DNA of 19,670 nucleotides from Azonexaceae bacterium (GTDB lineage Bacteria; Pseudomonadota; Gammaproteobacteria; Burkholderiales; Rhodocyclaceae). The DNA lies in the NCBI GenBank assembly GCA_009469685.1, contig SSTA01000414.1, positions 1-19,670 on the forward strand, in the 5' to 3' direction. A program made the position numbers and the translations under genes. Below are positions 14,601-19,670 of this stretch, one piece after another. Each line of letters opens with the position of its first letter. Positions within the stretch are counted from its first letter, which is position 1. Below the pieces are notes generated by a model, which worked only from the letters and a program-made list of their open reading frames with translations, searched no databases and was not told the DNA's origin.

Positions 14601-14903
14601 GGGCGCTGCGTGGGCCTCCACCCAGTAGTAGTCGCCATTCTTGCAGCGATTCTTGACATAACCCACCCAGGGTCGGCCAGCGTTGAGGGAGTTCCATAAG
14701 TCCTCGAAAGCTTCGGGCGGCATATCCGGATGGCGAACCAGGTTATGGGGTTCACCAAGCAGTTCGCCTTCGTCAAACCCGCTTATTTCGATGAAGTCCG
14801 TGTTGACGTAGGTAATGCGGCCCTTCAGATCGGTTTTCGAGACGATCAGGTGGTCATCTCGGAGAATCACTTCGTGGCCGGTAACCGGGAGGTTATTTCT
14901 CAT
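11679..14903 (-). CDS. Aer-like chemoreceptor with Cache region and second PAS domain
   Basis: The 1074-residue product starts with an Aer-type PAS domain (about 10-120). It keeps the [11 protein letters not shown] and [19 protein letters not shown] blocks of the FAD-binding aerotaxis receptor Aer. Then come a membrane helix (168-188), a large periplasmic Cache-type region (about 190-475, with [12 protein letters not shown] and [10 protein letters not shown]), a second membrane helix (476-497), HAMP (about 498-550), a second PAS (about 563-680), HAMP-like repeats (about 681-775) and the methyl-accepting domain with its conserved hairpin tip near residues 900-925. [16 protein letters not shown] near 802 looks like a methylation region. 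The last five residues, EWAEF, fit the CheR-docking pentapeptide. It probably signals redox/oxygen plus a periplasmic ligand to CheA. It overlaps the upstream gene by 4 bases. Confidence 0.92.
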   Translation of the reverse strand: MRNNLPVTGHEVILRDDHLIVSKTDLKGRITYVNTDFIEISGFDEGELLGEPHNLVRHPDMPPEAFEDLWNSLNAGRPWVGYVKNRCKNGDYYWVEAHAAPIWENRQVVGYMSVRRKPARDRVDACEKAYREFREGRARGKAIIDGSVLSTSWLARLARRLTQLSLTAKLGIGCAIAAILVMGASSEILGSRMAVKLQERGVADLRQNLALIRGMVEVRAGALKSEAIRLTDLLASYFPGTISLETRDGEPMLKQGAVLLNGRFDEVDRFSAAAKAVATVFARKGDDFLRISTSLKKESGERAVGTLLGREHPAYARIMAGEAFVGNAKLFGKDYYTSYRPIKDPAGTVIGILFVGLDISAELDALKRQIKNVRVGDSGYFFALDAKPGKDQGMALIHPAKEGQVIIGAKDPSGREFIREMIEKKHGEIAYPWTNSAAESARQKFAVFETFEDWGWLIAGGTYLDEFDALANGLKHLLIGVSLIVGLLLVGIIVWLIRRLVYRPLHDQVLPAFWALSAGRYDNRLDTARYDEIGQVMQGLETMQNRLGFENSDAARKADEMARVMSALDYVSTPVRIADPKGVVIYANKSMLDTLRRLEPVLQSQNANFSVETFVGSSIGNLYADPAGALQRLASLASTVQTEMDIGGRTYRVLTSPVLSASGERLGSVGEWQDRTEEIAIEQEVSGIVESAQRGNLSERIAMVGKSGFFNNLSERINGLLDTTHQSLIATSEVLSRVAQGDLTRRIDRDYEGIFGQLKNDTNATVDRLVEVVGRIKDASEAINTAAKEIASGNQDLSSRTEEQASSLQETASSMEEINATVRQNVESARQAEELARNSNELTARGSQMVKNVVATMSAIQGSSKRIADITGVIDGIAFQTNILALNAAVEAARAGEQGRGFAVVATEVRNLAQRSAMAAKEIKALIMESVEKVATGTKAVNDAGIAMDEIVTSFQKVTLLVGDISHANREQASGIEQVTLAIGQMDEVTQQNAALVEEAAAAAESLEEQATGLVQAVGLFKLNVERLPKGQSTHLRHLPQKNFASGRSVMKGTPKAASLPRMSKSDNGEWAEF

Positions 14904-15241
14904 TGCTGCGCCTTCGGATGAGCAGGGTGAATTTGAGCGGACAACTGGATTTCGCCCCCGAACCGCGGCATCTCGGAAGCCAGCTTACGAAATTCACCAA
15001 ACGCTTCGATTAGCCGTTGAACCGAATCAAGCGACAGGTCCAACAAATGCCGACTGGCTCCGATGCCCGGTCCGTAAACAAATCGATCTGCATCGATCAT
15101 CATCTGACACATCCGAGCATTCGGGCCAAAACGTGATGTCCGAATTGCGTCTTGCATGAGTTTCTCCCTCTCTTGAGAGAACTGTCCAGGGTCTTCGCGC
15201 ACCAAGCGTGCCAGGATTTGAAAATCCAGATCCGAAGGCAT
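14900..15241 (-). CDS. DUF3135-like small protein coupled to the chemoreceptor
   Basis: From the ATG at 15241 the product has 113 residues. The first 55 ([20 protein letters not shown], then [12 protein letters not shown]) resemble DUF3135, a small alpha-helical family of proteobacteria with no known function. The second half is another helical stretch I do not recognise. The frame can be extended to a TTG at 15256, but no ribosome binding site precedes it. The stop overlaps the chemoreceptor start by 4 bases (ATGA), so translation is probably coupled and a link to the receptor's function is likely. The 207 bases upstream, to the kinase stop, contain an inverted repeat but no gene. Confidence 0.65.
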   Translation of the reverse strand: MPSDLDFQILARLVREDPGQFSQEREKLMQDAIRTSRFGPNARMCQMMIDADRFVYGPGIGASRHLLDLSLDSVQRLIEAFGEFRKLASEMPRFGGEIQLSAQIHPAHPKAQQ

Positions 15242-15376
15242 TTTGTCAGCTTTCAAATTGATTTGAATATCGGGCCATTGAATTCGGCATGGACTATTTG
15301 GAAGATTTAAGCGCTACCACACAATTACGGATTCATACAGTTACACGTGGGGAGATAGCCAGTATCCGATGCGCGA

Positions 15377-15405
15377 CTCAATTATCGCAGCTGCCTAAAA
15401 TTGAG
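15377..15405. repeat. Inverted repeat between the kinase and DUF3135 genes
   Basis: CTCAATT and AATTGAG form a perfect 7-base inverted repeat with a 15-base spacer that itself contains the palindrome GCAGCTGC. It lies 44 bases beyond the kinase stop and about 135 bases before the DUF3135 start. No T-run follows on either strand. It could be an operator for the DUF3135-receptor unit or an RNA hairpin. Confidence 0.35.
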
Positions 15406-15448
15406 GCTGCAGTCCAACGTTCGCATTCGACCCACCTAAACGATCCTG

Positions 15449-17485
15449 CTAAGCCTTTGCTCGATTGACTACATACGGCCGATAGCGCATGTCTGAGACG
15501 AAGATGTGCTGCATCAGCCAGTTAAGCACAAAATGGTGGGCACCGACCGGATCGAGCTGACCTGTGTTCGCCTGCTCTACGAGGGCGTTGATTTTCGCCA
15601 CGTAGCTGAGGTGCTCGGCTTCCTGACCCCGGAGCCCCGGGTAGCCATACGTGCGAAGCAATTCTTCCTCGGCAGCGAAGTGCGCCTGGGCGTACTGACT
15701 CAACTCCTGGAGGAGGCCGTGAAACGCTGGGTCGGGTGCGGCGCCATTCCCATCGGCAATGTCCGCCAGACGGTTGCAGAGGTCGAGAAGCTTCTGGTGG
15801 TGGCAGTCCATGACCGCATGCCCGACGCTGAAGCTCGCATCCCAGTATGTCCGCGTCAGGTCGGACGGGACAGGCTCGCGTTCCCGGGCCAGCCACTTAA
15901 GTAGCGCGGCATAGAGCATGTCGGGCTCGATCGGCTTGACGAGGAAGTCGTTCATGCCCACCGCCAGGCAGCGTTGCCGGTCCTCGACGAAAGCATTGGC
16001 GGTCATCGCCAGGATGGGAATGTTTTTCCCCCGAGCCACCTGCCGGATGCGCTGCGTCGCCTCCAGCCCGTTCATGACCGGCATCTGCATGTCCATCAGC
16101 ACCAGCCCATAATCCCGTTCCAGGACCTGGTGCAGAGCCTCGGCACCATCGACGGCGAGATCGACGACGATGCCGGCGGCTTCTAGGAGTTCCCGGGCGA
16201 CTTCGCCATTGATGTGTTCATCCTCGACCAGCAACACCCGGGTTCCGGCAAAACGCTCCCGGAGCCAGGATTCGACCGAGTCGTCTGATGGCGTTGCCGC
16301 GATCTCGGCGCCCGGAGCGCCTTTCTTGAGCCTCGCCGTGAACCAGAAGGTGCTGCCTTGCCCAAAGTAGCTTTCGGCCCCGGCGTCCCCGTCCATCTGC
16401 TGGGCGATCTTCCGCGTGATGGCAAGGCCCAGCCCGGTCCCGCCATAGCGGCGGGTCAACGAGTTATCCGCCTGCTCGAACGCGGTGAACAAGCGGGCCA
16501 AGGCCTCCGCTTCGATGCCGACACCGGTGTCGTCGACTTCAAAGCGGATCAGGGCGCTTTCGGCCGATTCCTCGGCGACCCCGACCTTCAGGGTGACCTG
16601 ACCCTTGTCGGTGAACTTGACCGCGTTCATCGCGTAATTGAGGAATCCCTGCTGCAGGCGGGCCCCATCGCCCAGGAGCACGACATCGGGAATCGCAATC
16701 CGGGTGACGAGTTGGAGACCCTTGTCCTCGGCCTTACCTTTGACCATCGACACAACGTTCTCCACCAGGGCTTCGAGATGAACGGGAGCCTCGTCGAGAC
16801 TGAACTTGCCGGCCTCGATCTTGGAGAGCTCGAGGATGCTGTCGATGACTTCGAGCAGGTGGGCGCTGGCAGTGGAAATCCGGTCCAGTCGCTCCTCCTG
16901 CTGGGGAGACACCCCTGATCGGCGAATCAGATACGCCATCCCGGTAATGGCATTGAGCGGCGTGCGAATCTCGTGGGACATGTTTGCCAGGAACGCGCTC
17001 TTCGCAATGTTGGCGGCTTCGGCAGCATCCTTGGCCCGGCGTAACTCGATTGTGCGTAGGAGGACCGTTTCCTCAAGGAGATCGCGATGGCGTTCAGCCT
17101 GTCTGCGAAGCGATTCCCGGTCGAGAATATTTCGGATGCGCAGTTTGGCGATGGGAATATTGATGGGCTTCGAAAGGTAGTCGACAGCACCCAACTCCAG
17201 TCCGGACGTCTCGGCTTCACTCTCGCCAGCCGCCGAGACGAAAATGACTGGAATCTTGGCAAGCTGGACGTCGGCACACATGCGCCGGCACACTTCATAT
17301 CCATCCATTTCCGGCATCATGACATCGATCAAGACCAGATCTGGTGGATTTTTCCCCGCCAGCGCGAGTCCCTGAGCTCCGGAAGTCGCAATCTGGAGAT
17401 CGTATTCGGTCCCAAGGGCCGCGCCCAGACTCCGGAGATTTGCCGGCGTGTCGTCTATGGCAAGAATTCGGGCCTTGGCGCTCAC
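15449..17485 (-). CDS. Soluble hybrid histidine kinase REC-HisKA-HATPase-REC-hemerythrin
   Basis: The 678-residue product has no membrane segment. It starts with a receiver domain (1-120; phosphoacceptor D54 in [11 protein letters not shown]), then a coiled coil, a HisKA domain with H171 in SHEIRTPLN, and an HATPase (N287, DTGVGI from D319, GGTGLGL 348-354). A second receiver follows (415-530; D465). The C-terminus (547-678) is a bacteriohemerythrin domain with H563, H602, E606, H625, H660 and D665 at diiron-ligand positions; position 621, expected to be His, is Gln. Hemerythrin domains bind oxygen at a diiron site, so oxygen or redox control of the kinase is likely. It overlaps the upstream kinase gene by 4 bases (ATGA). 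No DNA-binding regulator is nearby, so the output is unknown. Confidence 0.93.
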   Translation of the reverse strand: MSAKARILAIDDTPANLRSLGAALGTEYDLQIATSGAQGLALAGKNPPDLVLIDVMMPEMDGYEVCRRMCADVQLAKIPVIFVSAAGESEAETSGLELGAVDYLSKPINIPIAKLRIRNILDRESLRRQAERHRDLLEETVLLRTIELRRAKDAAEAANIAKSAFLANMSHEIRTPLNAITGMAYLIRRSGVSPQQEERLDRISTASAHLLEVIDSILELSKIEAGKFSLDEAPVHLEALVENVVSMVKGKAEDKGLQLVTRIAIPDVVLLGDGARLQQGFLNYAMNAVKFTDKGQVTLKVGVAEESAESALIRFEVDDTGVGIEAEALARLFTAFEQADNSLTRRYGGTGLGLAITRKIAQQMDGDAGAESYFGQGSTFWFTARLKKGAPGAEIAATPSDDSVESWLRERFAGTRVLLVEDEHINGEVARELLEAAGIVVDLAVDGAEALHQVLERDYGLVLMDMQMPVMNGLEATQRIRQVARGKNIPILAMTANAFVEDRQRCLAVGMNDFLVKPIEPDMLYAALLKWLAREREPVPSDLTRTYWDASFSVGHAVMDCHHQKLLDLCNRLADIADGNGAAPDPAFHGLLQELSQYAQAHFAAEEELLRTYGYPGLRGQEAEHLSYVAKINALVEQANTGQLDPVGAHHFVLNWLMQHIFVSDMRYRPYVVNRAKA

Positions 17486-19670
17486 GTCTGCTTCGTTTGC
17501 CAGCCGTACTCAGCAGCCAGATCATGGAGCTTGGTCAGGACGACATCGAAGCGCATGGCGTTCATGTCAACTTCCATCGCCGTCAGTTTCAATTCGACGA
17601 TGGTTCCGGTACCCATGTCCAGGAGCTCGTGAAAAACTTCGAAAGCGTTGAACTTGTTATCGGCAAGTAGAGGAATAAGTCTCTGCAGGGCATCAATGAA
17701 TTTTTCGGTATCCAGGGTCTTCTCGACCACTCCAAGGTATCCCGGCTGACGAACTTGAGTCTGACCTCCTGCTTGGGGCAAGTATTTCGCCAGGCAGTCG
17801 CGGAAAGCACCAATGTCAATTGGTTTGGCCAGGAAGTCATCCATACCGATCGAGAGGCAAAGCTTCCGTTCTTCTTCGGAGGCGTGTGCGGTCAGTGCGA
17901 TGATTGGACAACGTTGCTTGCCAGCCGCTGATTCTGCTGCTCGAATCCGTTTGGTTGCTTCATAGCCGTCCATGACAGGCATCTGCAAGTCCATCAGAAC
18001 AAGGTCAAAATCCTCGCTTTCCGTGGCGGAGACGGCCTGTCGCCCGTCTTCCTTCATCGTGCAGGTGAACCCCAGTTTCCGAAGGTGGACAGCGATGACC
18101 TTCTGATTGCTTGGATTATCCTCAACAACCATTATCTTGCAGGATAACGTCGTGGGCCCATGCTCGCTGATGTCGGGTTCGGTACGATCGGCCTGTCGAC
18201 TCTCTTGATCCCTAGAGATCAATTCAACCTGGGCGGTGAACCAGAACCGGCTACCTTTACCGGGTTCGCTTTCGACGCCCACTTCGCCCTTCATGAGCAT
18301 TGCCAGGTTGGCTACGATCGACAGTCCCAAGCCGGAACCACCAAACCTCCGGGTAATGGAGCTATCTGCCTGGTTGAACGGGGAAAACAGTCGCGCCTGC
18401 TGATGCGGATCGATCCCTATGCCGGAGTCACTGACCGAAAATTCCAGGGTGCACCGCTCGTCGTCCTGTTGCATGGCCTTGATCTCGATCAAGAGGCCGC
18501 CCTGCTCGGTGAATTTGATCGCATTCCCGACGAGGTTTGAGAGCATCTGGTGTAGCCGATGAGCATCCCCTTTGAAACGCTGGCCTTCTTCGCCGAGCCA
18601 GCACCCGTCGATGCTCAGTCCTTTTGCCCGGGCTGCACTGTCGTAGAGGGCCACAACATCCTGCACGAGCTGAGCCGGCCCGAATACCTGGCTTTCCAAT
18701 TCCAGTTTGCCCGACTCGACCCTGGACAGGTCGAGGACATCGTTGAGTAGTGTCAGCAGCGTTTGACCGGAATTCATGATCGTGCGGGCATAGTCGCGCC
18801 GGTCGAAGTCGGTTATCGCCGGCATGAGGAGCACTTGCGCCATACCCAAAATGCCGTTCAGCGGCGTGCGAATCTCGTGGCTCATCGTCGCCAGGAATCG
18901 GCTCTTGGCAGTACTTGCGGATTCAGCAGCTTCCTTGGCCGCCTTGAGGTGACGCTCGCTCTCCCGCAACTCCTTCTCGGCAATCTCCCGTTGCAAGAGG
19001 TTTCGACGCAATGTGGCTACCCCGAATGCAAGCAAAATAATGCTGCCAGTAGAAACGCCAATAATCAGTACAGCCGCCCTTCGCCATCCGCTGAGAAAGA
19101 CTTCGTTGGTGATGATGGTATTCACGACAAGCGGGTAATGATCGGTCTGACGGACTGCAACCAAGCGGTCTTCATTCTCACCCGTTGAAAAACGCGGCCC
19201 GCTGGTCAGCACCACATCGTGCTTCAGTTTTCTGACTTCGATGACCTCGTAAGTTCCCCCAACCCGATTCACCTTGCCAACCGCCGACTCGACATGCGGA
19301 CTACGGGCGAGCAATGTCAAATCTTTGCGGTAAAGCGAAATTGACGCGCCTAAACCCAGGTTCTCAACCACGCGATTGAAGAATTCGGTAAACGCGATGA
19401 CCGAGAGACCCACATGGACAATACCAATGAAGTTGCCTTCGGCATCGTTGATGCGGCGACTGAGATAGAAAGTCCACTGGCCGGTCCCTTTATTGCGGAC
19501 CGATTTGCTGATGAAATCGCCGGCATTGGGATTGCCGCGCTGCTCCTGGAAATAATCGCGGTCCGCCAGATTGATGGGAGGCGCAGGAAAAGAACGCGTG
19601 AAATTGACGACATCGCCGTTTGCTGCGACAACTGCCGCGACGTCAATCTGAGGCATTCCCTGGACGAAAC
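17482..19670 (-). CDS. Membrane hybrid histidine kinase with Cache-like sensor (5' end missing)
   Basis: The frame stays open to the edge of the window, so the N-terminus and first membrane helix are missing; the ATG at 19656 is internal. Counting from that Met, residues 1-185 are the distal part of a periplasmic double-Cache sensor ([21 protein letters not shown], then [11 protein letters not shown]). A membrane helix follows (about 193-213), then a short coiled coil, HisKA with H260 in [12 protein letters not shown], HATPase (N378, DSGIGI from D410, GGSGLGL from 439), and a receiver domain with D556 in [11 protein letters not shown]. The last 100 or so residues are helical with no clear Hpt phosphoacceptor motif. 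It probably senses a small extracellular ligand and may act with the hemerythrin kinase, whose gene it overlaps. Confidence 0.92.
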   Translation of the reverse strand, partial: FVQGMPQIDVAAVVAANGDVVNFTRSFPAPPINLADRDYFQEQRGNPNAGDFISKSVRNKGTGQWTFYLSRRINDAEGNFIGIVHVGLSVIAFTEFFNRVVENLGLGASISLYRKDLTLLARSPHVESAVGKVNRVGGTYEVIEVRKLKHDVVLTSGPRFSTGENEDRLVAVRQTDHYPLVVNTIITNEVFLSGWRRAAVLIIGVSTGSIILLAFGVATLRRNLLQREIAEKELRESERHLKAAKEAAESASTAKSRFLATMSHEIRTPLNGILGMAQVLLMPAITDFDRRDYARTIMNSGQTLLTLLNDVLDLSRVESGKLELESQVFGPAQLVQDVVALYDSAARAKGLSIDGCWLGEEGQRFKGDAHRLHQMLSNLVGNAIKFTEQGGLLIEIKAMQQDDERCTLEFSVSDSGIGIDPHQQARLFSPFNQADSSITRRFGGSGLGLSIVANLAMLMKGEVGVESEPGKGSRFWFTAQVELISRDQESRQADRTEPDISEHGPTTLSCKIMVVEDNPSNQKVIAVHLRKLGFTCTMKEDGRQAVSATESEDFDLVLMDLQMPVMDGYEATKRIRAAESAAGKQRCPIIALTAHASEEERKLCLSIGMDDFLAKPIDIGAFRDCLAKYLPQAGGQTQVRQPGYLGVVEKTLDTEKFIDALQRLIPLLADNKFNAFEVFHELLDMGTGTIVELKLTAMEVDMNAMRFDVVLTKLHDLAAEYGWQTKQT

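Noticed and set aside
15283..15310. Possible flagellar sigma-28 promoter (GCCGAATT with an upstream TAAA) before the DUF3135 gene on the minus strand
   Set aside because: The -10 part matches only partly and the spacing to TAAA is about 2 bases too long.

Overview
The window looks like the chromosome of a GC-rich, nitrogen-fixing, respiratory proteobacterium. Gene order (nifN-nifX-DUF269-DUF683-ferredoxin, then iscA-nifU-nifS), a YajD nuclease, an Aer-type aerotaxis receptor and large hybrid kinases suggest a betaproteobacterium of the Rhodocyclales type (Azospira/Dechloromonas-like). That placement is inference from gene content only. I see no tRNA, rRNA, insertion sequence or CRISPR array.

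Region 1 (1-3694, + strand) is the tail of a nif operon for FeMo-cofactor assembly and electron supply. It holds the 3' part of nifN, nifX, an RseC/MucC-like membrane protein, a DUF269 protein, a DUF683 protein, a 2[4Fe-4S] ferredoxin and two small unrecognised proteins. Almost every junction overlaps or nearly touches, so the genes are probably translationally coupled.

Region 2 (3702-7048) is a second nif unit. A GNAT-like gene on the minus strand diverges from iscA-nifU-nifS. The region between them carries an exact sigma-54 promoter, an exact NifA upstream activator palindrome and an exact IHF consensus facing iscA. It also carries a one-mismatch sigma-54 promoter facing the GNAT-like gene, so both units may share one NifA site. 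The IscA/NifU/NifS set builds Fe-S clusters for nitrogenase. A strong intrinsic terminator closes the unit after nifS.

Region 3 (7147-11247) holds ordinary chromosomal genes: a PEBP-family lipoprotein and a small c-type cytochrome (minus), yajD (plus), a divergent HflX GTPase, a small putative zinc-binding protein and a cold-shock protein (all minus). The cold-shock leader contains three evenly spaced complementary arms that can form two mutually exclusive hairpins. One of them ends in a U-run directly before the ribosome binding site.

Region 4 (11679-19670, minus strand) is a sensory block. A DUF3135 protein is coupled to a 1074-residue chemoreceptor with an Aer-type PAS domain, a large periplasmic Cache region, a second PAS domain and a C-terminal CheR-docking pentapeptide. 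Upstream are two overlapping hybrid histidine kinases. One is membrane-bound with a Cache-like sensor and runs off the window. The other is soluble, REC-HisKA-HATPase-REC-hemerythrin, and one of its seven expected diiron ligands is Gln instead of His. Together these genes suggest oxygen/redox sensing, which would suit a microaerobic diazotroph.
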